A stretch of DNA of 42,920 nt from Bifidobacterium jacchi (GTDB lineage: Bacteria; Actinomycetota; Actinomycetes; Actinomycetales; Bifidobacteriaceae). The notes below the pieces were generated by a model. The model made no database searches, was not told where the DNA came from, and was given only the letters and a program-made list of their open reading frames with translations. The position numbers and the translations under genes are program-made. Shown piece by piece: positions 15,765-24,588 of this stretch; position 1 is the first letter of the stretch; every line of letters starts with the position of its first letter. The stretch spans positions 1 to 42,920 of the forward strand of contig NZ_RQSP01000023.1 of the NCBI RefSeq assembly GCF_009078285.1, read 5' to 3'.

Positions 15765-17549
15765 CTACGAGCGGTCGGCGAGGATCTGCAGCGGCTCGTA
15801 TCGCATCACGAACACGACCGCGACGAGCGCCGCCACGAGCGTCAATCCCAATCCGATGAGCAGCAGCTGGCCGACGACCTTGAGATTGACCGTCGCGTTG
15901 ACCGTGGAGACGTAGTCCACGGCGCGGGTCATCATGCCGCCAGGTCCACCCTGCTGCCGCCCGTTCGCCGGTGTCTGGGCGCCGCCGTTTGCGGCATTGC
16001 CGGTGTTGCCGTCGCTGTTGGAATCGGAATTCGACGTGTCCGCCGAATCGCTGGAGGAGTCGTTCGACGATGCGCCTCCCGGTGCGCCGGGCCCCTGCAT
16101 GTCGCGGCCGAACTGCGCATTCTGGCTCGATGCCTGCGATTCCTGCTGGGCGACCTGCGCCGACAGCAGCTGGTTCGACACCGGCACCGATGCGGCCGCA
16201 CCGCCGGCCACGCCGATCGCAAGGCCGATCATCGTCACGACGAGCAGCTCGAATGTGAACTGGGCCGCCACCTTGACCTTCTTCACGCCGATCGCGGTGA
16301 GCACGCCGACCTCGTATTTGCGTTCGCGCACGTTGAACAGCGTGATGACCACGATCACGACCGCGCCCACGCCCAGCACGATGAGCAGCAGCGTCAATGC
16401 GAACTGCGAGAGGTTGTCGAGCGGCACGAGGCTTGACTCGTACTGTTCGACGTCGGTGGACGAGACGGTGTAGTCGTCGCTCAGTCCCGCCTTGGCCACG
16501 TCCTTGACGAACGTCTCATAGTCGTCCTTGCCGGAGAACACGTAGGTGTAGCTCAGCTGCGCCGCGGCGCGCTCGGTGGTGTCGCCGTTGGAGTCGGTCG
16601 TCTCCAGGGTCGAGTCGGAGTCGAGGCCGAGCTTGGCGAGCGTGGAGACGGACGTGTAGATGGCATTCGCCGGGTCCGACGAGGTCGATCGCATCGGGCC
16701 GCCCATCTGACCGGTCGAATCCGACGTGTTCTCGTAGATGCCGACGATGGTGAGCGTGTAGGTGGTGTCCTCGTCGGAGACGTTCTCGACGGTGAATGTG
16801 TCGCCGACCTTGAGTCCGTTGAAGTCGGCGAGCTCCTTGGAGATGATCACGTCACCGTCCGAGTCGGAGTCGTATCCGAACACCTCGCCGCTGCTCATTG
16901 TGAACGTGCCGTTGGCCGCGTTGGCGACCGCCTCGTCGGAGGAGAATCCGATCAGCGAGAAGTCGCCGCTGGACTGCATCATGCCGCCCATGCCGCCGCG
17001 GCCGCCCGCCTGATCGCCGCCCATGTCGCCACCGGGCTGCTGGCCGCCGTCGTTCGGCTGGGCGGTGTTGGAGTTGGTGTCGGTGCTGCTGGAATCGCTG
17101 TCGCTTGACGACGTTGCAGCCGACGAGCTGGAGTCCTCGACCGGCTGGAAGTCGTCGGTTTCGTTGACCGACGAGGTCTGCGTGTAGTAGGTCGATTTCA
17201 CGGCCGACGACGCCTTGGCGTACTTTTCGTAGTCGGCCAGCGTCAGCTGTTTGCCCTCCAATGACTCGCGCATGGCGTCGAAGTCGGGCCGCCCGCTCGA
17301 ATCGGAGTCGGATGAGCTGGAGTCGGATGTCTGGCTGCTGATCTCGCTGATCGCCTTGCTGCGGTCGAAGCTGATCTGCGCGGTGATGGTCGAGTTCTCC
17401 AGGCCGGTTTCGCGGGCGTTGTCCGCCGCCTGGCGGATGGCGAGTCCGATGGTCGCCGCCGCCGCGATGATGGCGACGATGATGGCGACGAGAATATTGC
17501 GCCCTTTGTTGCGTATGACGTTGCGCCATGCGTTCTTCACTACGAACAT
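15765..17549 (-). CDS. ABC transporter permease, FtsX/MacB fold
   Basis: 594 aa. One N-terminal membrane segment (ILVAIIVAIIAAAATIGLAI) is followed by a large extracytoplasmic domain. Three membrane segments close the protein (ALTLLLIVLGVGAVVIVVITLF, a middle pair element, and LLLIGLGLTLVAALVAVVFV), with the usual ending RYEPLQILADRS. The signature FNVRERKYEVGVLTAIGV marks the FtsX domain. Two low-complexity blocks are striking: Ser/Asp then Gly/Met-rich at about residues 115-180, and Gln/Ser/Asn/Gly-rich at about 465-530. Start ATG 17549 has AAAGGA 6 bases upstream; open frame beyond it to 18095 is not part of the gene. It pairs with the ATPase that follows. Confidence 0.9.
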   Translation of the reverse strand: MFVVKNAWRNVIRNKGRNILVAIIVAIIAAAATIGLAIRQAADNARETGLENSTITAQISFDRSKAISEISSQTSDSSSSDSDSSGRPDFDAMRESLEGKQLTLADYEKYAKASSAVKSTYYTQTSSVNETDDFQPVEDSSSSAATSSSDSDSSSTDTNSNTAQPNDGGQQPGGDMGGDQAGGRGGMGGMMQSSGDFSLIGFSSDEAVANAANGTFTMSSGEVFGYDSDSDGDVIISKELADFNGLKVGDTFTVENVSDEDTTYTLTIVGIYENTSDSTGQMGGPMRSTSSDPANAIYTSVSTLAKLGLDSDSTLETTDSNGDTTERAAAQLSYTYVFSGKDDYETFVKDVAKAGLSDDYTVSSTDVEQYESSLVPLDNLSQFALTLLLIVLGVGAVVIVVITLFNVRERKYEVGVLTAIGVKKVKVAAQFTFELLVVTMIGLAIGVAGGAAASVPVSNQLLSAQVAQQESQASSQNAQFGRDMQGPGAPGGASSNDSSSDSADTSNSDSNSDGNTGNAANGGAQTPANGRQQGGPGGMMTRAVDYVSTVNATVNLKVVGQLLLIGLGLTLVAALVAVVFVMRYEPLQILADRS

Positions 17550-17758
17550 TGATGGTCCTTTGATGATTCGTATCGTTGTCTGACCGCTGAGACCGGTCCG
17601 ATACCGTTCATGGAACCGCGGGTTCGTGGCAGGGCGCTGGGGTGACGCTTGGATGCGTCTGGTTAGGTGATGCGATGATCGTGGATAAATGCTGAATGAA
17701 AGCTTGACGTCGCACTGTGGTGGGGCGTTGTGATGGAGGGTGCTGTGCTGGGGTGCGG

Positions 17759-18352
17759 CTACTGCGCGATGCCGAGGGCCTTCATCAGTGAGGCGACGTG
17801 TCCTTTGGCGCGCACGTTGTAGCGGGCCAGCACGATGCGTCCATCCGGATCGATCACCATGGTCGATCGGATCGCGCCGACGTGCGTCTTGCCGTACAGC
17901 TTGCGTTCGCCCCATGCCGCATAGGCGCGATGCACGGTGAAATCCGGATCGCTCAGCAGCGGGAAGGTCAGCTGGTCGCGCTCGGCGAACCTGCGCAGCT
18001 TGTCCAGCGGGTCCTTCGATACGCCGATCACCTGGTATCCGTAGGCGGTGAGTCGTGCAAGATTGTCGCGGAAGTCGCACGCCTCGGTCGTGCATCCCGG
18101 CGTCATCGCGGCCGGATAGAAGTACAGCACGATGCGCTTGCCCTGTGACAGCGCGGTGTCCAGATCGATCGTGATCTCGCCGCCGTCGGGTGCGATGCCC
18201 GGCAGTGAGAATCGCGGTGCCACGTCGCCGATCTCCAGTCGCTTCGGCATGGGCGCGTCGTTCTGCGGTGCGTTATTGTTCGGCGTGTCGTTCTGTGCCG
18301 CATTGCTTGATGCCGCATTGCTTGATGCCGCATTGCCTGATGGTTGAATCAT
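17759..18352 (-). CDS. bcp: Thioredoxin-dependent peroxiredoxin, Bcp/PrxQ type
   Basis: A 197-aa peroxiredoxin reducing hydrogen peroxide and organic hydroperoxides with electrons from thioredoxin. The active site is YFYPAAMTPGCTTEACDF: the peroxidatic Cys and a resolving Cys five residues on, as in Bcp/PrxQ. GVSKDPLDKLRRFAERDQLTFPLLSDPD is the usual continuation. About 30 N-terminal residues are a repetitive Asn/Ala/Pro stretch (NAASSNAASSNAAQNDTPNN) not found in the enzyme fold. The DNA there is a visible short tandem repeat (18296-18342). Start ATG 18352 follows TGGAGG. The permease gene begins 209 bases further on the same strand. Confidence 0.93.
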   Translation of the reverse strand: MIQPSGNAASSNAASSNAAQNDTPNNNAPQNDAPMPKRLEIGDVAPRFSLPGIAPDGGEITIDLDTALSQGKRIVLYFYPAAMTPGCTTEACDFRDNLARLTAYGYQVIGVSKDPLDKLRRFAERDQLTFPLLSDPDFTVHRAYAAWGERKLYGKTHVGAIRSTMVIDPDGRIVLARYNVRAKGHVASLMKALGIAQ

Positions 18353-18413
18353 GCCTCCATAGTAGAGGCTTGTGTCGCCCCGGCGCAGCCACGCTGCGCA
18401 TTGTGACCGATAA

Positions 18414-18680
18414 CACCGAATCGCGTGGCTGTACTCGGGCGTTCAACACAACGGCCAGAACAAGCCCGATCAGTCCACGTCCGGAAACGGGGCGAACGAT
18501 GCGCATGATACCGGTGCCGATGCTGCGGCCGGTGACACGGCACGCAGACTCTCGTCCACGGGATCATCGTCCAGCGCAGTCGCATTGATGATGGCGCTCG
18601 CGCTGCTGGCCGCCGCCGGTGCGGTCGCGGCCGTGCGTCACACGGCGCGGGGTCGTGGTGTGTCGCAGCACTTCGACTGA
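18414..18680 (+). pseudogene. Possible remnant of a sortase-anchored surface protein (C-terminal sorting signal)
   Basis: A frame open from 18414 (after TAA at 18411) to TGA 18680 encodes about 88 residues. A Ser/Thr/Asn/Gly/Asp-rich stretch is followed by LSSTG (18549-18563), about 20 hydrophobic residues (AVALMMALALLAAAGAVAAV) and a basic tail (RHTARGRG). This order of sortase box, hydrophobic span and positive tail is the layout of LPXTG cell-wall anchors, with Pro replaced. No ATG or GTG start lies in frame before the motif and no larger protein precedes it, so it looks like a leftover end of a deleted gene. A small membrane protein with a rare start cannot be excluded. Confidence 0.45.
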
Positions 18681-18713
18681 TACGGTGGATTGCAGGGTCG
18701 CGCGTGCGGCCAT

Positions 18714-18787
18714 GCACCGGAGGCTCCGGTGCCGACTCGCTTGAGGTGCGCATGATGCGCGTATGCATGCATGGTGTGCGCCTCAAG
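18714..18787 (+). promoter_or_regulatory. Two consecutive hairpins before the acidic hypothetical gene
   Basis: Hairpin one is 18714-18732 (GCACCGGA / TCCGGTGC, 8 bp, loop of 3). Hairpin two is 18740-18787 (CTTGAGGTGCGCA / TGTGCGCCTCAAG, 13 bp including two G-T pairs, loop of 22). A -10-like TACGGT lies at 18681-18686. Together they could be a structured leader or the terminator of the lost upstream gene; there is no T run. Confidence 0.5.
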
Positions 18788-18819
18788 CGGGTGAACCGAC
18801 GGTGAAACGGGGGATTGGC

Positions 18820-20277
18820 ATGGCACTCAAGCTTGACGGATTGGCGTTTCTGCGGGATTTGCGCGCATTCAAAGCCACGTTCCAGATGGCCGTTTCGGGG
18901 AACGCCCCCGATTGGAACGAGCTGACCGATGACGGGCACGGTCAGGCGGTCACCTTCGACATGGCTGCGTTCTCGCAATGCCGAAAGGTGTTCGGAGACG
19001 GAGGCTTCACCGATGCGCTGATGCAGGCGATGATCGGTGGCGACGAGGCTTTCGTCGAGCGTTGCGCCGACCTGCTCGAGGCGGTCCGTGAGGCGGTGCG
19101 CGAATCCGGTCTGCTCGGCTGGATCGTCGCCGCGCTCATGGACGCCGATCGTTCGCTGAACTCGGGCACGGCATCGGCGTTCATGATCGACAGCGACTTC
19201 ACGCCCAACGACGACTATGATGCGCTTGACGATGACGAAGCCGACGCGATGCTGAACGACATGCTTGACTTCAGCGACCAGATTCGCAGATTGGCGGCGC
19301 ATCTGGTGCTTGTCTATGGCACCGACGCGGAGGACGACATCGAAACGGCCCGATTGCTGCTTGCCGACGACGATGCCGCGGGCATCCGGCGTCTGGTCGA
19401 TGCGCAGGCGCGTGTGGACCAGCTCACCGACGAGACCGTGGGCAAGATCTACGATCTGTTCGGCATCGATCCCAAGGCCTGCGACAGTCAGGCGGCGCTT
19501 ACGCGTGACGGTGACCGACGTGCGAACTCGGAGCGTGAGCAGGATCCCGCATATCGCATGCCGCTTGACGAGCGGGTCGTCATTGCGGGCGGCCTCGGCG
19601 ACGAGGATCTGCTGGACATGCTTCCCTCGCTCGCCTTGGATGCTGGCAAGCCGGTCGAATTCGAGGATGTCGATCGTCGCTACCTGTACGATGCGCAGAA
19701 GGCGGCAGCCTCGTTGCAGGCCATCTTCGATTCCGATGATCCTGATGAGGATTTCGAGAACGGCCTGATCGACGACGATGACATCGATCCCGATTCGATC
19801 TGGGCGAATCGCGCCTATGTGTGGCATCGCGTCGAGTCGATGTTCGGACCGATGATCGCAGTGTCGATGGACAACGCCGTGCTCGACGACGATGAGGACG
19901 CGTTCTCCCGCTATCTTGCCAACATGCAGTTCGCCGTCGATCTGGTGCAGCGCGTCGGTCTGCCGATGATGCCGGTCGTGCTGCTGTCGGCGGTGTCGGG
20001 CGCCGTGGACACCGAAGACATGGAGGGCGACGAGCTGCGCTCGCATATGCAGTATTGCCGCCGTCTGGGGGCGTCGCTCGCCGTGGTGGTGCTCGAATAC
20101 GTCGAGGATCCTGCTCTGGCGGCGCCGCTCGCCTGCGCGCTGATCGATGCGAATCTGAATGAATGCTCGCGGCTGCTGGCGCCGTGGTATGGCGATGACG
20201 ACGACTTCGACCTTGCCGATGCCGATGATGCCGGCATCGCCGAGGCCTTTGAGGGCGACGACATCGATGCCGAGTGA
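18820..20277 (+). CDS. Acidic hypothetical protein
   Basis: A 485-aa protein that I do not recognise. It is strongly acidic, with many Asp-rich runs (LDDDEADAMLND, LIDDDDIDPDS, WYGDDDDFDLADADDAG) spread between helical-looking segments. It has no signal peptide, membrane segment or known catalytic motif that I can see. The N-terminus (MALKLDGLAFLRDLRAFKATFQMAV) looks amphipathic. ATG 18820 has a CGGGGG site 6 bases upstream; GTG 18802 or ATG 18763 would extend it by 6 or 19 residues. Two hairpins precede it. The antisense 565-codon open frame is a shadow of its codon pattern. The composition suggests a soluble protein, possibly binding cations or basic partners. Confidence 0.75.
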   Translation: MALKLDGLAFLRDLRAFKATFQMAVSGNAPDWNELTDDGHGQAVTFDMAAFSQCRKVFGDGGFTDALMQAMIGGDEAFVERCADLLEAVREAVRESGLLGWIVAALMDADRSLNSGTASAFMIDSDFTPNDDYDALDDDEADAMLNDMLDFSDQIRRLAAHLVLVYGTDAEDDIETARLLLADDDAAGIRRLVDAQARVDQLTDETVGKIYDLFGIDPKACDSQAALTRDGDRRANSEREQDPAYRMPLDERVVIAGGLGDEDLLDMLPSLALDAGKPVEFEDVDRRYLYDAQKAAASLQAIFDSDDPDEDFENGLIDDDDIDPDSIWANRAYVWHRVESMFGPMIAVSMDNAVLDDDEDAFSRYLANMQFAVDLVQRVGLPMMPVVLLSAVSGAVDTEDMEGDELRSHMQYCRRLGASLAVVVLEYVEDPALAAPLACALIDANLNECSRLLAPWYGDDDDFDLADADDAGIAEAFEGDDIDAE

Positions 20278-20347
20278 CGACGCCGGCCGACGCCGACCGA
20301 CGCCGGCCCGAGTAAGGGGGCCGACGTCGGCAGCGGCGGCCGGCGGC

Positions 20348-20869
20348 TCAGCAGTGCTCGCGCATCCATTCGAGGCATAGACGCGTCTGCTGCGCGTCGG
20401 ACAGAGCCCGATGCTCCTCGACGTCGGCGATGTCGAATCGCACGATGAGGTCGGCGAGCCGGTGACGTCGCTCCCCGGGGAACAGCTGGCGGCTGAGCTT
20501 CAGCGTGTCAAGTACCGGATTCGGCACGTCGTGATGCAGCAGCAGCATCGATGACGAGCGGATGAACTGCATGTCGAACGCGGCGATGTTGTGTCCGACC
20601 AGCACATCGTCGCCGCACCAGTCCAGAAACTCGGGCAGCGCCCGATCGAGCGTCGGCTCATCCGCGAGCATCGCCGGCGTGATGCCGGTCAGGCGCGTGA
20701 TGAACGCACTGACCGGACGGGCCGGGTCGACCAGTTGCTGGAACGTCGCCACCGGTTTGCGATTGCGCACGCGCACCGCTCCGAATTCGATGATCGTGTC
20801 GCGCTGCCAGCTGACGCCGGTGGTCTCCAGATCGAGCGTGACATAGTCATCCGGCAGGCTCAGGGTCAT
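20348..20869 (-). CDS. DnaQ-like (DEDDh) 3'-5' exonuclease
   Basis: A 173-aa single-domain exonuclease resembling the epsilon/PolC proofreading fold. ExoI motif is DLETTG (residues 13-18), ExoII is HNIAAFD, and ExoIII is HRALSDA with the DEDDh histidine, so the active site is complete. It could proofread or trim DNA or RNA 3' ends. No polymerase gene is adjacent. ATG 20869 follows GGAG. A 10-bp tandem repeat lies immediately upstream, inside the probable promoter region shared with the divergent GTPase gene. Confidence 0.9.
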   Translation of the reverse strand: MTLSLPDDYVTLDLETTGVSWQRDTIIEFGAVRVRNRKPVATFQQLVDPARPVSAFITRLTGITPAMLADEPTLDRALPEFLDWCGDDVLVGHNIAAFDMQFIRSSSMLLLHHDVPNPVLDTLKLSRQLFPGERRHRLADLIVRFDIADVEEHRALSDAQQTRLCLEWMREHC

Positions 20870-20880
20870 CGGTCAGCTCC

Positions 20881-20937
20881 GTTTCCGCTATGGTTTCCTA
20901 TGGTTTCCTATGGTTTCCTATGGTTTTCCGCTATGGT
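20881..20937. repeat. Tandem 10-bp repeat (TATGGTTTCC), four units
   Basis: Exact copies begin at 20889, 20899 and 20909, with a fourth slightly altered one at 20919. It is situated between divergent exonuclease and GTPase genes. The 10-bp period places each copy on the same helix face. Confidence 0.85.
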
Positions 20938-21136
20938 AGGGTCGCGAGCGCGGCCCGCGCTCGTGCGCATGCCCACGTTTACGCCTGGTGGTGCGCCTGG
21001 AATCACGCATTGGCATCACGTATGACGGCGCGCTTGGATCAGCGGTATATCATCATAGCGGCATGCCATGATGGATGCGGGCGAAGGATGCCGGCGACTG
21101 GGTGCGGATGCCGGACGCGAAACGGAACGGAGGACC

Positions 21137-23386
21137 ATGGGTCATATCGTCGCAGGACTTGTCGCACATGTCGATGCGGGCAAGACCACGCTGTCCGAGG
21201 CGCTGCTGTATGCCACCGGAACGATACGCAGACTCGGCCGCGTCGATCACGGCGACGCGTTCCTCGATACGGATGCGATGGAACGTGCGCGCGGCATCAC
21301 CATCTTCAGCGAGCCGGCCATCATCCGTGTCGGCGATCTTGACGTGACGCTGCTGGACACGCCCGGACATGTCGATTTCGCCGCCGAGACCGAACGCACG
21401 CTGAGCGTGCTCGATTACGCGATCCTGGTCGTCTCCGCCGCGGATGGCGTGCAGGGTCACACGGCGACGCTATGGCGGCTGCTGGCGCGCTACCAGGTGC
21501 CCACGTTCCTGTTCGTCAACAAGATGGATGCCCCCGGCGCCGATCGCGCGTCGTTGCTCGCCCAGCTGAGGCGGCGCTTCGGCGACGGCGTGGTCGATTT
21601 CGAGAATGCCGACATGACGCCCGAACGCTGCGAGGACATCGCGATGCAGGATGAGGCCGCGATGGATGCGCTGCTTGCCGACGGCATGATGCCGGACGAC
21701 ATCATCCGGCGGCTGATCGCGCAGCGGCGCGTATTCCCCTGCTACTGGGGGTCCGCGCTCTCCATGGACGGCGTGGACGCGCTGCTTGCAGGGTTTGAAC
21801 GATTCGCGCGCACGCCGCAATACGATGACGCCGGCGCATTCGGCGCGCGCGTGTACAAGATTTCGCATGACGCGCAGGGCAACCGGCTGACGTGGCTCAA
21901 GGTCACCTCGGGCAGGCTGCGCGCCAAGATGATGCTGACGAATCGCCGCGACGCCGCTGACGACGGTGACGACGGTGGCATCGGTGGCGACGGTGGTCGT
22001 GCGGAACGGCGCATGCTCGGCTTCGATCAGGAGCCGAATGCGCAGCCGTGGAGCGAGAAGGCCGATCAGGTGCGCCTGTATTCCGGCGCGCGATTCGCCG
22101 TGGCGGAGGAGGCCGCCGCCGGTACGATAGCGGCGGTGACGGGACTTACGCACACGTTCCCCGGTGAGGGGCTCGGCAGCGAGGCCGATGCCGGGCAGCC
22201 GAGCCTGCAGCCGGTGCTGTCGTATACCGTGCTGACGAACGGCAACGACGTGCATCGATGCCTGACCGCACTGCGTGAGCTGGATGACGAGGACCCGCTG
22301 CTGCATGTGGAATGGGTGTCGCGTCTCGGCGAGATCCGCGTTCAGCTGATGGGCGAGGTGCAGCTGGAGATCATCCGTCAGATCCTGCATGACCGGTTCT
22401 CGCTGGACATCGGGTTCGGGCCCGGCGGCATCCTCTACCGTGAAACGGTCACGCAGGCGGTCGAGGGCGTCGGACATTTCGAGCCGCTGCGGCACTATGC
22501 CGAGGCGCATGTGCTCATCGAGCCGGGGGAGCCGGGCAGTGGCGTGCACATCGCCAGCGCGTGCGGCGAGGATGTGCTCGCGCGCGCATGGCAGCATCTG
22601 GTGCTGACCCATTTGGGCGAGCGCGAGCATCTGGGCGTGCTGATCGGCGCTCCGCTGACCGATGTGCGGCTCACGCTCGTGACCGGGCGCGGCCACGAGA
22701 AGCACACCGAGGGCGGCGATTTTCGGCAGGCGACCTATCGCGCCGTCCGACAGGGGCTGATGATGGCGCGCGCGGCCGGCGACGTCTCGCGATTCGACTC
22801 CGATTCGGACGATAATGATGGCGCGCGTGCGACCGACGTATCCGCGGATGCGCAGGAAGCCGACGCGCGCGGCGGCGGCGCAAGTGGGTTTGGCGCGCGC
22901 GGCGGCGGTGATTCGGATGCGAACGCTGCCTCCGGTGAGGGCTTCGGCCTGTTCGCCGCAGCCGATCGGGGCTGGTGCGTGCTGCTTGAACCGTGGTATC
23001 GGTTCCGATTGGAGATTCCCAGCGGCATGGTCGGACGCGCCATGTCGGACGTGCAGCGGATGAGCGGCACCTTCGAGCCGGCGCTGATCGACGGCGATGA
23101 TGCGGTGCTCGTCGGGGATTGCCCGGTGTCGAGCATGCGCGACTATGCGATGGACGTCAACGCCTATACGCATGGGCTCGGGCGGCTCTCATGCTCGTTC
23201 GGCGGCTACCGGCCATGTCATGACGCCGACGAGGTGATACGTCGTGAGGCGTACGATCCGCAATCCGATCTGGACAATACGCCCGATTCGGTCTTCTGCG
23301 CCCACGGAGCCGGCTACCCGGTCAAGTGGTACCGGGTGCCCGACTTCATGCACATGCCCTACGCCACCGACTGGAACGCGCGGTGA
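21137..23386 (+). CDS. Ribosomal-protection-type translational GTPase (Tet(M)/EF-G-like family)
   Basis: A 749-aa translation-factor GTPase. GTPase motifs are AHVDAGKTT (G1), RGIT (G2), DTPGH (G3) and NKMD (G4). The later domains carry LGEIRVQLMGEVQLEIIRQIL and GPGGILYRETV, and the family ending HGAGYPVKWYRVPDFMH. Members remove tetracycline from ribosomes, but many chromosomal homologues have no proven resistance role. Two lineage-specific low-complexity insertions stand out: Asp/Gly-rich at about residues 270-293 and a Gly/Ala/Asp-rich one at about 554-604, inside the EF-G domain IV-like part. The start has GGAACGGAGGA just upstream of ATG 21137. There is no mobile-element signature around it, and composition matches its neighbours. 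Confidence 0.85.
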   Translation: MGHIVAGLVAHVDAGKTTLSEALLYATGTIRRLGRVDHGDAFLDTDAMERARGITIFSEPAIIRVGDLDVTLLDTPGHVDFAAETERTLSVLDYAILVVSAADGVQGHTATLWRLLARYQVPTFLFVNKMDAPGADRASLLAQLRRRFGDGVVDFENADMTPERCEDIAMQDEAAMDALLADGMMPDDIIRRLIAQRRVFPCYWGSALSMDGVDALLAGFERFARTPQYDDAGAFGARVYKISHDAQGNRLTWLKVTSGRLRAKMMLTNRRDAADDGDDGGIGGDGGRAERRMLGFDQEPNAQPWSEKADQVRLYSGARFAVAEEAAAGTIAAVTGLTHTFPGEGLGSEADAGQPSLQPVLSYTVLTNGNDVHRCLTALRELDDEDPLLHVEWVSRLGEIRVQLMGEVQLEIIRQILHDRFSLDIGFGPGGILYRETVTQAVEGVGHFEPLRHYAEAHVLIEPGEPGSGVHIASACGEDVLARAWQHLVLTHLGEREHLGVLIGAPLTDVRLTLVTGRGHEKHTEGGDFRQATYRAVRQGLMMARAAGDVSRFDSDSDDNDGARATDVSADAQEADARGGGASGFGARGGGDSDANAASGEGFGLFAAADRGWCVLLEPWYRFRLEIPSGMVGRAMSDVQRMSGTFEPALIDGDDAVLVGDCPVSSMRDYAMDVNAYTHGLGRLSCSFGGYRPCHDADEVIRREAYDPQSDLDNTPDSVFCAHGAGYPVKWYRVPDFMHMPYATDWNAR

Positions 23387-23413
23387 TGATCGCGCCCGCG
23401 CGCGATCGCCACA

Positions 23414-24421
23414 TCAGGAGAGCGCGATGCGATCGATGTCGGCGAGCTCCTCGTCGCTGAACTCGGTGTTGCGCAGCGCGCCGATGTTGTCGAGGATCTG
23501 CTGGGGCTTCGACGCGCCGGCGAGCACGCTGGTCACCGCATCGTCGTGCAGCAGCCAGGCAAGGCTCATCTCGGCGAGCGTCTGACCGCGGCGCCTGGCG
23601 ATCTCGTTGAGCGCGACGATTTTGCCGTGCACGCGTTCGACATCCGACTCATGCAGGAACCGAGGGTCGTGGGCGACGCGCGAGTCCGCCGGAATGCCAT
23701 CCAGATAGCGGTCGGTCAGCAGTCCCTGCGCCAGCGGGCAGAACGTGATGAGTCCCTTGCCGAGCCGCTTGGCGGTGTCCTTCAGCCCGTTGCGTTCCAC
23801 CGTGCGGTCGAGGATGTTGTACTTGTTCTGGTTGATGACGAACGGCACGTGCAGTTCATCGAGAATGGCCGATGCCTGCTCCAGCCGTTCGCCGTCATAG
23901 TTGGAAAGACCCACATACAGCGCCTTGCCGCTGGTCACCGCCTGCGCAAGCGCTCCCATCGTCTCCTGAAGCGGGGTTTCGGGGTCGGGACGGTGATGGT
24001 AGAACACGTCCACGTAGTCGAGTCCGAGACGGCTCAGGCTCTGGTCGAGCGAGGCGAGCAGATACTTGCGGCTTCCATGATCGCCGTAGGGGCCCGCCCA
24101 CATCTCGTATCCGGCCTTGGTCGAGATGACCAGCTCGTCGCGGTGCGCGGCGAAATAGCGGTGGATGAGACGACCGGCGTTGCGTTCCGCGGCACCCGGT
24201 TCGGGACCGTAGTTGTTGGCCAGATCGAAGTGGGTGATGCCGTGGTCGAACGCGGTGAAGGCGAGCGCCTTCATCTGCTCGAATGGTGTGATGTCGCCGA
24301 AGTTGTGCCAGAAGCCAAGCGAGATCGCCGGCAGCTTCAGTCCGCTTGTGCCGCATCGGTTGTACCGCATGCCGTCGTATCGGTCCGCTGCCGGCTCATA
24401 GTGGGATGTCGCCTCGAACAT
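23414..24421 (-). CDS. Aldo/keto reductase (YghZ / L-glyceraldehyde-3-phosphate reductase type)
   Basis: A 335-aa NADPH-dependent (beta/alpha)8-barrel reductase. The catalytic set is present: Asp and Tyr in FDLANNYGPEPG, Lys in ISTKAGY, His in FYHHRPD. YEMWAGPYGDHGSRKYLLASLDQSLSRLGLDYVDVFY is the hallmark region of the YghZ subgroup, which reduces small aldehydes such as L-glyceraldehyde 3-phosphate or methylglyoxal. ATG 24421 follows GGAGCG; the open frame up to 24550 is not needed. Physiological substrate not determinable here. Confidence 0.92.
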   Translation of the reverse strand: MFEATSHYEPAADRYDGMRYNRCGTSGLKLPAISLGFWHNFGDITPFEQMKALAFTAFDHGITHFDLANNYGPEPGAAERNAGRLIHRYFAAHRDELVISTKAGYEMWAGPYGDHGSRKYLLASLDQSLSRLGLDYVDVFYHHRPDPETPLQETMGALAQAVTSGKALYVGLSNYDGERLEQASAILDELHVPFVINQNKYNILDRTVERNGLKDTAKRLGKGLITFCPLAQGLLTDRYLDGIPADSRVAHDPRFLHESDVERVHGKIVALNEIARRRGQTLAEMSLAWLLHDDAVTSVLAGASKPQQILDNIGALRNTEFSDEELADIDRIALS

Positions 24422-24588
24422 GGTCGCTCCAATCCTGTGTGCCTTGCGTATCCTGTGTCTGAATGCCCGGTGCGCCGCACGGACTGCCTGCGGTGCACGC
24501 TGCCTTCGTCGCGGTCGGTTCGTTCCGGCCGACGCCGATGGCCGCCACACGTTGCCGTGCCGCGCATGATTGCGTTGCCAATGCCATC

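Noticed and set aside
18349-20046. A 565-codon open frame on the minus strand
   Set aside because: It is antisense to the Asp-rich protein gene, has no ribosome site, and its protein is His/Arg/Val-rich in the way typical of shadow frames in high-GC DNA.
21470-23173. A 567-codon open frame on the minus strand across the GTPase gene
   Set aside because: It is a shadow of the GTPase codon pattern; it has no motifs and no start signal.
21137-23386. Acquired tetracycline resistance gene
   Set aside because: The GTPase belongs to the ribosomal-protection family, but its composition matches the chromosome, it has unique insertions and no mobile-element context, so resistance is not claimed.
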